In this document: positions 5,810-12,767 of the stretch, piece after piece
Layout of the letters: every line of letters begins with the position of its first letter
Position numbering within the stretch: the stretch's first letter is position 1
Assembly: GCA_044223515.1 (NCBI GenBank)
Contig: JBGALV010000106.1
Location: 1-15,068, forward strand
Direction: 5' to 3'
DNA length: 15,068 nt
Origin: SHVZ01 sp044223515
Lineage (GTDB): Bacteria; Pseudomonadota; Alphaproteobacteria; SHVZ01
Position numbers and translations under genes: made by a program
The notes under the pieces: generated by a model
The model's database searches: none
Seen by the model: the letters and a program-made list of their open reading frames with translations, nothing else
Told to the model about the DNA's origin: nothing

Positions 5810-8287
5810 ATGACGGCCAGCTTTGGCGGGCGCATCACCGCCGTCCTCGGGCCCACCAACACGGGCAAGACCCATCTCGCGATGGAGCGGATGATGGGCC
5901 ATGTCAGCGGCATGATCGGGTTCCCGCTGCGCCTCCTCGCCCGCGAGAACTACGACCGGGTGGTCCGCCTGAAGGGCGAGCGGGCGGTAGCCCTCATCAC
6001 CGGCGAAGAGAAGATCATCCCCGAGAACCCGCGGTATTTCATCTGTACCGTGGAATCCATGCCGGTCGACCGGCCGGTCTCCTTCCTCGCCGTCGACGAG
6101 ATCCAGCTCTGCGCCGACTGGGAGCGTGGCCACGTCTTCACCGACCGGCTTCTCCACGCCCGCGGCCTCGACGAGACGATGTTCCTCGGCGCGGAGACCA
6201 TCCGGCCGCTTTTACGGAAGCTGGTACCGCGGGCCGAGGTGATCACCCGGCCACGCCTCTCGACCCTGGTCTATGCTGGCCCCCGCAAGCTCGCGCGCCT
6301 GCCGCGCCGCTCGGCCGTGGTCGCCTTCTCGATCAACAACGTCTACGAGCTGGCCGAGACCGTCCGCCGCCAGCGCGGCGGCGCGGCCGTCGTCATGGGC
6401 GCCTTGAGCCCGCGCGTCCGCAATGCCCAGGTCGCGATGTTCCAGGCCGGCGAGGTCGATTTCCTGGTCGCCACCGACGCGATCGGCATGGGCCTCAACA
6501 TGGATGTCGACCACGTCGCCTTCGCCCAGCTGAAGAAGTTCGACGGCCGAGCGCCGCGCCGCCTGATCCCATCGGAGATGGCGCAGATCGCCGGACGTGC
6601 CGGTCGCCACATGGCGAACGGGACCTTCGGCACCACCGCCGAGGCGGGCGAGCTCGACGAGGAGGAGGTGAGCCGGATCGAGGAGCACCGCTTCGAGCCC
6701 CTGCAGAGGCTCTGGTGGCGGAACGACGACCTCGACATGCACTCGGTGACCTCGCTGTCGCGTTCGCTCGAGGCGCGGCCGCCGTCGTCGCTTCTGATGC
6801 GCAAGCGCGACGCCGACGACCATCTGGCGCTGCAGGTGCTGGCGCGCGATCCGGAGATCCTGGAGCTCGCCGACGGCAAGTCGGCCGTGCGGCTTCTCTG
6901 GGAGGTCTGCCAGATCCCGGACTTCCGAAAGATCCTTGCCGATGCGCATACGCGGCTGCTGGGCCAGATCTATCGCCACCTGCGCGGGCCGACCGGACGG
7001 TTGCCGGCCGACTGGGTTGCCCGCCACGTCCAGGCGCTCGATCGCACCGAGGGTGACATCGACACGCTGATGCAGCGCGTCGCCCATTGCCGCACCTGGG
7101 CCTATATCGCTCATCGCCCGGACTGGCTCGACCACGCCAAGCCATGGCGCGAGAAGGCGCGCTTGATCGAGGAGCGCCTGTCGGACGCGCTGCACGAACG
7201 CCTGACCCAGCGCTTCGTCGACCGACGTGCCGCGGCCTTGACCCAGAAGCTCGCCGATACCGGCGAGCTCACCGCGGCCGTCCGGAACGACGGCGAGGTT
7301 CTGGTCGAAGGACATTCGGTCGGCCGTCTCGAAGGCTTACGTTTCGTCCCCGACGTCGGTGACGAGGCCGAGGCGCGGCCCGTGCTCGCTGCCGCGCGCC
7401 GCGTCGTTCCGCGCGAGATCGTGCGGCGCGTCGATCGGTTGGAGGAGGCCCCGGACGATGCCTTCCGGCTGGAAGGCTCCGTCCTCGCCTGGAATGACGC
7501 GTCGATCGCGAGGCTCGGTCCCGGTCGCACCACGATCGAACCCAGGATCGAGGTCCTATCGAACGACTATCTCGAAGCGGCCCAGCGCGACCGTGTCGTT
7601 CGGCGCCTGGCAGCGTGGATCGCGCGTCACGTCTCGCGGATCCTCTCGCCGCTGATCCAGCTCCGGGATGCGTCGCTGTCGGGTGCGGCACGCGGACTCG
7701 CCTTTCGGCTCGTCGAGCGTCTTGGGACGGTACCGCGGGCCGAGGTCGAGGCGCAGGTGTCCGCTCTGACGTCGGCCGACCGCAAGGCCCTGGCGCGGCT
7801 CGGCGTCCGCTTCGGCGTCCACCACGTCTTCATGCCGGCACTGGCGAAGCCTGCCGCCGGGCGCTTCCTGGCGCTGCTCTGGTCGGTCGCTGCTGGCCGC
7901 CCGCCGATCGATCTGCCGGCGGGTCTGGCGCCAGCCGCCGATCCGTCGATCCCGCCGGACTTCTGGGCCGCGATCGGGCGTGCCGTGCTCGGCGGCCATG
8001 CGCTGGGGTGCGAGCGGATCGAGCGCCTTGCCTTTGCCGCGCGCACGCTCGCCGCGCAGGGTCCGTTCCTTGCGACCCGGCAGCTCGTCGACCTCGCCGG
8101 CTGCCGGCCGGGCGAGCTGGCGGGGGTGCTCGCCGATCTCGGATATCGCGCCGAGGTTCGGCCCGAAGGCACCCTGTTCACCCCACGCGGCGGCAAGCAC
8201 CGCCGGCAGAAGCAGCACCGGCGCGAGCAGCCGGTCGACCAGCGTTCGCCCTTCGCGCCGCTGGCCAACCTGCTGAAGCGCTCATGA
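5810..8287 (+). CDS. SUV3-like superfamily 2 RNA helicase
   Basis: An 825-residue DExH-type helicase of the SUV3 branch, whose mitochondrial member unwinds RNA for the degradosome. Visible motifs: Walker A GPTNTGKT (14-21), DEIQ motif II (96-99), FSINNVYELAE motif IV area (173-183), ATDAIGMGLN motif V (221-230) and QIAGRAGR motif VI (259-266). A long C-terminal region of about 550 residues follows and ends in a basic tail (RGGKHRRQKQHRR) and a terminal LLKRS. The ATG at 5810 is chosen because the helicase fold begins at residue 6; an in-frame start at 5744 would add a non-conserved leader. The upstream gap to divergent htpG is 121 bp. The stop overlaps the next gene's start as ATGA, so the two are probably translationally coupled. 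RNA substrate in bacteria is not defined; a role in RNA turnover or ribosome assembly is inferred. Confidence 0.92.
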   Translation: MTASFGGRITAVLGPTNTGKTHLAMERMMGHVSGMIGFPLRLLARENYDRVVRLKGERAVALITGEEKIIPENPRYFICTVESMPVDRPVSFLAVDEIQLCADWERGHVFTDRLLHARGLDETMFLGAETIRPLLRKLVPRAEVITRPRLSTLVYAGPRKLARLPRRSAVVAFSINNVYELAETVRRQRGGAAVVMGALSPRVRNAQVAMFQAGEVDFLVATDAIGMGLNMDVDHVAFAQLKKFDGRAPRRLIPSEMAQIAGRAGRHMANGTFGTTAEAGELDEEEVSRIEEHRFEPLQRLWWRNDDLDMHSVTSLSRSLEARPPSSLLMRKRDADDHLALQVLARDPEILELADGKSAVRLLWEVCQIPDFRKILADAHTRLLGQIYRHLRGPTGRLPADWVARHVQALDRTEGDIDTLMQRVAHCRTWAYIAHRPDWLDHAKPWREKARLIEERLSDALHERLTQRFVDRRAAALTQKLADTGELTAAVRNDGEVLVEGHSVGRLEGLRFVPDVGDEAEARPVLAAARRVVPREIVRRVDRLEEAPDDAFRLEGSVLAWNDASIARLGPGRTTIEPRIEVLSNDYLEAAQRDRVVRRLAAWIARHVSRILSPLIQLRDASLSGAARGLAFRLVERLGTVPRAEVEAQVSALTSADRKALARLGVRFGVHHVFMPALAKPAAGRFLALLWSVAAGRPPIDLPAGLAPAADPSIPPDFWAAIGRAVLGGHALGCERIERLAFAARTLAAQGPFLATRQLVDLAGCRPGELAGVLADLGYRAEVRPEGTLFTPRGGKHRRQKQHRREQPVDQRSPFAPLANLLKRS

Positions 8288-8664
8288 GCAGCGAGAGTCT
8301 GCGGCTCGACAAGTGGCTGTGGTTCGCACGTTTCCTGAAGAGTCGGACGATGGCGGCCGATCTCTGTGCCCACGGCCGCGTGCGCGTCTCGGGCCGCGTC
8401 GTCAGCAAGCCGAGCCAGACGATCAAGGTCGGGGACGTCCTGACCTTTCCGCTCGGTCCGCATATCCGTGTGATCGAGGTGAAGGCGCTGGGTGTGCGCC
8501 GCGGTCCTGCTCCGGAGGCGCAGGCGCTCTATGCCGACCTCTCGCCCCCGCAGCCGCGCGCGAAGGAAGACCGCTTGCCGGCGGTTGCCGCGCGCGAGCC
8601 GGGTGCCGGCCGTCCGACCAAGGCCGAGCGCCGCGCCATCGATCGCCTCACCGGCGAGAGCTGA
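8284..8664 (+). CDS. S4-domain RNA-binding protein (Hsp15/HslR-like)
   Basis: A 126-residue protein whose N-terminal half is an S4 RNA-binding domain: LRLDKWLWFARFLKSRTMA (6-24) followed by HGRVRVSGRVVSKPSQTIKVGDVL, the alpha-L motif that binds structured RNA. This arrangement resembles Hsp15, which binds the 50S subunit carrying stalled nascent chains. The C-terminal part is basic and proline/alanine-rich with a GRPTKAERRAID tail typical of the alphaproteobacterial members. The ATG overlaps the helicase TGA (ATGA), so it is expressed from the helicase transcript. Its last 17 nt overlap the convergent LysR gene. Confidence 0.92.
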   Translation: MSSESLRLDKWLWFARFLKSRTMAADLCAHGRVRVSGRVVSKPSQTIKVGDVLTFPLGPHIRVIEVKALGVRRGPAPEAQALYADLSPPQPRAKEDRLPAVAAREPGAGRPTKAERRAIDRLTGES

Positions 8665-9589
8665 CTCTCTTCTTGCGGGTTGCCGTCTGCTTGTCCCAGT
8701 AGGGCTCGGGGCCGAAGGCCTCGACCAGGAAGTCGAGGAAGCGCCGGACCAGCAGCGGCGGATGCCGGCCGGCCGGCAGCACGGCATGGATCGCGCTGTC
8801 GTCGATCGGCTCGCCGCACGGGATCGCCTCGAGCGCGCCTTTCTCCAGCGCTTCGAAAACGATGAAGGACGGCAGCAGCGCGATTCCGAGTCCGTCGATC
8901 GCGGCGCGCGCGAGGAAATCGCCGTTGTTGGCGACGACGCGGGCGCGGACCTGCGTCGTCGTCGTCTTGCCCCCGGCGCGGAAGCGCCAGGCGTCGCCGG
9001 CGCTGCGGTTGGTGTAGAGCAGGCAGTCGTGCCGGGAGAGGTCGGCCGGCGTCTTGGGACGTCCGTGCCGCGCGATGTAGGCCGGGCTGGCGCATAGCAC
9101 CATGCGCGAGGGGGCCAGCTTCCGCGCGACCAGGCTCGAATCCTTGAGACGTCCGATGCGGATCGCGAGCGCGTAGCCTTCGCCGACCAGGTCGACGAAG
9201 CGGTCGTTGAGGTCGACGTCGATCTCGACCTCGGGATGCTCGGCAAGGAAGCGAGCAACGGCGGGCGCCAGGTGCAGCTGTCCGAAGGACATCGGGGCCG
9301 CGATCCTGAGGCGGCCCTTGAGGTCGGCGGCCGTCGCCATCGCGCTGGCTTCGGCTTCGGCGGTCTCTTCCAGGAGCCGGCGCGCGCGCTCGTAGAACGC
9401 GCGGCCGGCCTCGGTCAGCGCCAAACGTCGGGTGGTGCGTGCGATCAGCCGCGCACCGAGTCTTTCCTCGAGCCGGCTCAGGCGTCGGCTGACCAGCGAC
9501 TTCGCGAGCCCCAGGCGCTCGGCCGCGCCGGTGAAGCTCTCTGCCTCGACGACGCGGGCGAATATCTCCATGTCCTCCAGGCGACCCAT
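8648..9589 (-). CDS. LysR-family transcriptional regulator (CrgA-like)
   Basis: A 313-residue LysR regulator. The winged helix-turn-helix covers about residues 3-65, with EAESFTGAAERLGLAKSLVSRRLSRLE-type sequence followed by LGARLIARTTRRLALTEAG. The effector-binding domain starts near residue 93 (GRLRIAAPMSFGQLHLAPAV) and resembles the CrgA group, which often senses small metabolites or aldehydes. A later internal ATG (codon 7) could be the actual start. The gene begins 4 nt after the aminotransferase stop on the same strand, so the two form an operon, with the regulator as the second gene instead of the usual divergent layout. Its stop lies inside the last codons of the convergent S4 gene. 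The tail is unusually basic (RKKRVSSRR). Confidence 0.92.
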   Translation of the reverse strand: MGRLEDMEIFARVVEAESFTGAAERLGLAKSLVSRRLSRLEERLGARLIARTTRRLALTEAGRAFYERARRLLEETAEAEASAMATAADLKGRLRIAAPMSFGQLHLAPAVARFLAEHPEVEIDVDLNDRFVDLVGEGYALAIRIGRLKDSSLVARKLAPSRMVLCASPAYIARHGRPKTPADLSRHDCLLYTNRSAGDAWRFRAGGKTTTTQVRARVVANNGDFLARAAIDGLGIALLPSFIVFEALEKGALEAIPCGEPIDDSAIHAVLPAGRHPPLLVRRFLDFLVEAFGPEPYWDKQTATRKKRVSSRR

Positions 9590-9593
9590 GATG

Positions 9594-10781
9594 CTACCGC
9601 CGGAGCGCGGCGACGGCCTCGACCGCGGCGGCGATCTCGTCCTCGCTGTTGTAGTAGTGGACCGAGGCGCGGGTCATCGACGCGAGGCCGCGCTGCTCCA
9701 TGTCGACTCGCGTGCCGTTGACGGTCGTGGTCGAGACGTTGATGCGTTTTGCTGCAAGCACCGCCTTCACTTCGTCGGCGGTCTTGCCCTCGACCGTGAA
9801 CGTCACGATGCCGCAGCGCTCGGCGCCGAGGTCGCGGGTCTTCACGCCGGGGATCGCGTCGAGTTGCTTGCGAAAGGCGTCGGCGAGCATCCGGACGCGG
9901 GCATAGATCGCGTCCAGTCCGACCTCCATCGCGTAGTCGATCGCCGCCGCGAGGCCGAGCCGGGTCGCGTAGTTGGTTTCCCAGTTCTCGAAGCGGCGTG
10001 CATCTGGCCGCCAAGCATAGGCGTTGCGGGACGGCCAGGTCGCCGCGTGCGTGTCGACCATCGGCGGTTCGATCCGGTCGAGGAAATCGCGACGGACGAA
10101 CAGGAAGCCGGTTCCGCGCGGTCCTCTGAGATACTTGCGGCCCGTGGTCGAGAGCATGTCGCAGCCGATCGCGGCGACGTCGATCGGCATCTGGCCGACC
10201 GACTGGCAGGCATCGAGCAGGTAGGGGACCCCGGCGGCACGGGCGACCTTGCCGATCGGCGTCGCCGGATTCACCACGCCGCCGTTGGTCGGCACATGCG
10301 TGATCCCGATCAGCTTCACCTTGGCGTCGATCATCCGTTCCAGGGCGGAGACCGATACCTGGCCTTCGTTGTCGTTCGGGATGACCTCGATGACCGCGCC
10401 GGTCCGCTTCGCCACCTGCAGATAGGCTTGGTAGTTGCTGACGTATTCATGGGCGCCCGTGAGGATGCGGTCGCCGGGGGCGAAGGAGGATGCCAGGCCG
10501 TAGAAGGCCATGTCCCAGGCGCGGGTCGCGTTCTCGATGAAGGCGATCTCGTCGGCCTTCGCGCCGATCAGCGCCGCCGCCTTGGCGTAGGTCGCCTCGA
10601 TCGCGTCGTCAGCCTCGGCATGGGCCTCGTAGCCGCCGATCGCGGCCTCACGCTCCAGATAGTCGACGGTCGCCCGGACTACCTGGACCGGCATCAGGGC
10701 GGCGCCGGCGTTGTTGAGGTGGGTCACGTTCGCTGTCCCAGGCGTGTCGGCACGGACCCGGGCGAGATCGACGGCAGGCAT
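9594..10781 (-). CDS. Class V PLP-dependent aminotransferase / C-S lyase-like enzyme (EgtE or isopenicillin-N-epimerase-like)
   Basis: A 395-residue fold-type I PLP enzyme. Visible features are HLNNAGAALMP (21-31), NATRAWD (84-90), HVPTNGGVVNP (162-172), LLDACQSVGQ (188-197), where Asp190 would pair with the pyridine nitrogen, and TTGRKYLRGPRGTGFLFV (212-229), where Lys216 should form the Schiff base. The RK-x(2)-GPRG context and the GGYEAHAEA segment (49-57) recall EgtE, the ergothioneine C-S lyase, and CefD-type epimerases more than IscS/SufS; there is no obvious catalytic-cysteine loop. No other ergothioneine genes (egtB, egtD) are present, so the substrate remains open. The ATG has an AAAGGA site 7 bases upstream. 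It is divergent from fdxA across 153 bp and is followed by a LysR gene in the same operon. Confidence 0.85.
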   Translation of the reverse strand: MPAVDLARVRADTPGTANVTHLNNAGAALMPVQVVRATVDYLEREAAIGGYEAHAEADDAIEATYAKAAALIGAKADEIAFIENATRAWDMAFYGLASSFAPGDRILTGAHEYVSNYQAYLQVAKRTGAVIEVIPNDNEGQVSVSALERMIDAKVKLIGITHVPTNGGVVNPATPIGKVARAAGVPYLLDACQSVGQMPIDVAAIGCDMLSTTGRKYLRGPRGTGFLFVRRDFLDRIEPPMVDTHAATWPSRNAYAWRPDARRFENWETNYATRLGLAAAIDYAMEVGLDAIYARVRMLADAFRKQLDAIPGVKTRDLGAERCGIVTFTVEGKTADEVKAVLAAKRINVSTTTVNGTRVDMEQRGLASMTRASVHYYNSEDEIAAAVEAVAALRR

Positions 10782-10819
10782 ACGAATTCCTTTTGAGGCC
10801 GGCGGGGTCCGAGACGGCG

Positions 10820-10848
10820 TTTTCAGGCAAGGTGGTCGATGGTATATG
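10820..10848 (+). promoter_or_regulatory. Candidate housekeeping promoter of fdxA
   Basis: TTTTCA (10820-10825), a 17-nt spacer, then TATATG (10843-10848); each box matches the sigma-70-type consensus at 4 of 6 positions with ideal spacing. It predicts a start near 10855 and an 80-nt leader before the fdxA ATG. It is the best candidate in this divergent region but is unproven. Confidence 0.4.
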
Positions 10849-10934
10849 AGGCCGCCTTTCGCGCGGCCCGAGATTCTCCCTCGATCGCGTCCTCCACGCA
10901 GGACCGACACGCCCGCGCCCACCGGAGATCGGCA

Positions 10935-11270
10935 ATGACCTATGTCGTGAATGAAGCCTGCATCAAGTGCAAGTACATGGACTGCGTCGAAGTCTGCCCC
11001 GTCGATTGCTTCTACGAGGGCGAGAACATGCTGGTCATTCATCCCGACGAGTGCATCGACTGCGGGGTCTGCGAGCCGGAATGCCCAGCCGAGGCGATCG
11101 TCCCGGACACCACGTCGGGGACCGAGAAGTGGGTCGAGATGAACCGGCAATATTCAGAGCAGTGGCCGAATATTACCCGGAAGGGCGAGGCGCCCGCCGA
11201 CGCCGATTCGTTCAAGGGCGTCGGGGGAAAGTTCGAAAAGTTCTTCAGTCCAAACCCCGCCAAGCGTTGA
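10935..11270 (+). CDS. fdxA: 7Fe ferredoxin FdxA (3Fe-4S / 4Fe-4S)
   Basis: A 111-residue cytosolic electron carrier very like Azotobacter vinelandii ferredoxin I. Cysteines at 9, 12, 17, 21, 25, 40, 43, 46 and 50 reproduce its pattern: C9, C17 and C50 would hold the 3Fe-4S cluster; C21, C40, C43 and C46 the 4Fe-4S cluster, each followed by the expected prolines (CPVDCF, CPAEAI). The C-terminal extension with the EQWPNITRKG and DSFKGVGGKFEKF segments is also characteristic of the FdI group. GGAG lies 8 bases before the ATG. It is followed by a 370-bp gap and then the CarD-family gene. Its redox partner is not identifiable here. Confidence 0.95.
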   Translation: MTYVVNEACIKCKYMDCVEVCPVDCFYEGENMLVIHPDECIDCGVCEPECPAEAIVPDTTSGTEKWVEMNRQYSEQWPNITRKGEAPADADSFKGVGGKFEKFFSPNPAKR

Positions 11271-11314
11271 CGCGACGTCGGACGGTCCCCATCTCTTGTC
11301 GACACCCGTGAACT

Positions 11315-11332
11315 CCCCCTCAATCTAGGGGG
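11315..11332 (+). terminator. Possible weak terminator hairpin after fdxA
   Basis: CCCCCT, six-nt loop CAATCT, then AGGGGG forms a perfect 6-bp stem 45 bp after the fdxA stop. There is no T-run after it, so it is not a standard intrinsic terminator; it may only stabilise the transcript end. Confidence 0.3.
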
Positions 11333-11397
11333 CGCCGAAGCAGTGCCCGCGACATGTTGAGTAGTGGCGGGAACAAATGTTGGTAAATCACGGGTTT

Positions 11398-11414
11398 GAG
11401 AACCGCGAGTTCTC
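11398..11414. repeat. Dyad GAGAAC-N5-GTTCTC upstream of the CarD-family promoter
   Basis: A perfect 6-bp inverted repeat with a 5-nt centre, about 31 bp upstream of the proposed -35 box of the next gene. Position suits an activator or repressor site, but no regulator can be named. Confidence 0.3.
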
Positions 11415-11444
11415 GTTGTGCTGCGACGTTTCGGCGCTCGCATC

Positions 11445-11473
11445 TGGAAATTCGCGGAAAATTGTGCTATACA
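11445..11473 (+). promoter_or_regulatory. Candidate promoter of the CarD-family gene
   Basis: TGGAAA (11445-11450), exactly 17 nt, then TATACA (11468-11473) in an A/T-rich island. Each box matches 4 of 6 consensus positions. Transcription would begin near 11480, giving an untranslated leader of about 160 nt that includes the hairpin at 11492-11538. Confidence 0.4.
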
Positions 11474-11491
11474 TATTTTCTAGGTGAATAC

Positions 11492-11538
11492 GAAAGGGGC
11501 CGCGGACTAGGCCATAAATTCGGCACAGGCTCCTTTTC
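11492..11538 (+). promoter_or_regulatory. Predicted hairpin in the leader of the CarD-family mRNA
   Basis: GAAAGGGGCC (11492-11501) can pair with GGCTCCTTTTC (11528-11538): ten pairs including one G-U and one bulged T, closing a 26-nt loop. It begins about 12 nt after the predicted transcript start. It matches no riboswitch that I recognise and has no U-tract that would make it a terminator. It could be a 5' stabiliser, an autoregulatory site, or part of a small RNA. Confidence 0.35.
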
Positions 11539-11640
11539 CGCAATTTACTAGTGCTTGGGGGGACCGGTGGGGGCGTCAGCTTCCGCCGGCGGGGTACTTG
11601 ACCGCGTTTCGGCGCGTGCGAGCGAGAGGGTTGGAGCAAG

Positions 11641-12744
11641 ATGACCGCGAAAAAGACCAAGGCTAAAGCGCCTGTCGCGGCGAAGAGGGCGAAGGTCGCC
11701 CCCGCTGCCAAGTCGAAGAAGACGGCCAAGCCGATCAAGGCGGCTGCCAAGCCGGCCGTCAAGAAGTCGCAAGGAAAGTCGGTACCGGTGAAGAAGACTG
11801 AGGTTCAGGCAAAGAAGCCGGTAGCCGTCAAGGCGCAGGCCAAGAAGACTCCCGTCGCTCGTAAAGTCGAAGCGAAGAAGACTCCGGAAAAGAAGCCTGT
11901 CGTTGCTCCGAAGGTCGTTGCTCCGAAGAAGGTGGAGGCTGCGAAGCCGCAGTCGGCGCCTGAAAAGGTGAACGGCCAGGCGAAGAAGCCCGAGGCCGCC
12001 AAGGCCGTGCCGGCCAAGGCTGCCGCGAAGGCGCCGCCGGTGCCGCCGAAGAAGGCCGAGGTCAACGGAACCAATGGCAGCAGGGCCGTCGCCCCGCGGT
12101 TGACGATGGCGTCGACGCCGGTTCGCCCGCCGGTCGTAGCGGTCCCGGGCCAGCCCGCCATCGTCGTGAAGCCGGCACCGGCGGCACCGCCGCTGACCGG
12201 CGCGCCGCGTCCGTCCGCGGCCGGCGAGTCTGCCAAGCTTGCGACCCTGATCCGCGCCTCCGGCTTCGCCACCGGCGATCATGTGGTCTACCCGACCCAC
12301 GGCGTCGGCCGCATCGTCGAGACCGAGACTCAGACCATCGCCGGCCAGGACCTGCACCTGTTCGTCATCACCTTCGAGAAGGACCGGATGACGCTGCGGC
12401 TGCCGATCGCGAAGGTGAAGAACTCGGGCCTCCGCAAGCTCGCGACCCGCAAGGAGATGCTGGCGGCGCTGACCCGGCTCAAAGGCCGCTCGCGCGCCCG
12501 CCGCACCATGTGGAGCCGGCGTGCCCAGGAGTACGAGGCGAAGATCAACTCCGGCGATCCGAACTCGATCGCCGAGGTGGTCCGCGACCTCTACCGCAAC
12601 GCCGGCCAGCCGGACCAGTCCTACTCCGAGCGCCAGATCTACCAAGCGGCTCTCGACCGGCTCGCCCGCGAGTTCGCGGTGATCGAGAAGATCGACGAGA
12701 CCACGGCGGCGCAGCGCCTGGAGCAGATGCTGCGCGCGGCATGA
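11641..12744 (+). CDS. CarD/CdnL-family RNA polymerase regulator with lysine-rich histone-H1-like N-terminal arm
   Basis: A 367-residue protein in two parts. Residues about 207-367 form a complete CarD_CdnL_TRCF domain: FATGDHVVYPTHGVGRI (209-225) begins the RNA-polymerase-binding Tudor-like part, and WSRRAQEYEAKINSGDP (291-307) carries the Trp that in CarD/CdnL contacts the upstream edge of the promoter bubble, followed by AEVVRDLYRN. This part binds RNAP beta and stabilises open complexes. Residues 1-140 are a low-complexity arm with about 39 Lys, only 7 Glu and no Asp, built of K-K-x-P/A units; 145-205 are Pro/Ala-rich linker. Such an arm resembles histone H1 tails and should bind DNA nonspecifically. 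Usual alphaproteobacterial CarD proteins are roughly 160-170 residues without it. Arm codons end in T or A more often (gct, gtt, act) than those of the domain. No AT-hook GRP core is present. Confidence 0.9.
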   Translation: MTAKKTKAKAPVAAKRAKVAPAAKSKKTAKPIKAAAKPAVKKSQGKSVPVKKTEVQAKKPVAVKAQAKKTPVARKVEAKKTPEKKPVVAPKVVAPKKVEAAKPQSAPEKVNGQAKKPEAAKAVPAKAAAKAPPVPPKKAEVNGTNGSRAVAPRLTMASTPVRPPVVAVPGQPAIVVKPAPAAPPLTGAPRPSAAGESAKLATLIRASGFATGDHVVYPTHGVGRIVETETQTIAGQDLHLFVITFEKDRMTLRLPIAKVKNSGLRKLATRKEMLAALTRLKGRSRARRTMWSRRAQEYEAKINSGDPNSIAEVVRDLYRNAGQPDQSYSERQIYQAALDRLAREFAVIEKIDETTAAQRLEQMLRAA

Positions 12745-12767
12745 GTTAGGGATTACCCTCTCGGCGC

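Larger units (their letters stand above)
11271..11640 (+). other. 370-bp gene-free leader region between fdxA and the CarD-family gene
   Basis: No convincing reading frame is seen on either strand. The stretch is clearly more A/T-rich than the rest of the window, especially 11380-11550. It contains a G/C hairpin after fdxA (11315-11332), a short dyad (11398-11414), the best promoter candidate (11445-11473) and a larger predicted RNA hairpin (11492-11538). The CarD-family ribosome binding site GGAG is 5 bases before the ATG at 11641. Confidence 0.7.

Noticed and set aside
5689..5913. Longer HtpG N-terminus
   Set aside because: Would precede the conserved HtpG start by 75 residues, cross the sigma-32-like promoter and run antisense to the helicase Walker A region.
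6223..7745. An 18-nt identical stretch (ggtaccgcgggccgaggt) occurring twice within the helicase gene
   Set aside because: Both copies encode V-P-R-A-E-V in frame at unrelated places; with strong codon bias this is best explained by chance.
7627..9258. 543-codon minus-strand open frame
   Set aside because: Ser/Arg-rich shadow opposite the helicase and S4 genes and out of frame within the LysR gene.
11315..11332. A confident intrinsic terminator after fdxA
   Set aside because: The stem is short and no T-run follows, so it is listed only as a weak possibility.
11641..12060. AT-hook or TonB-like reading of the lysine-rich arm
   Set aside because: There is no GRP AT-hook core, and no membrane anchor precedes the K/P-rich part as TonB would require.
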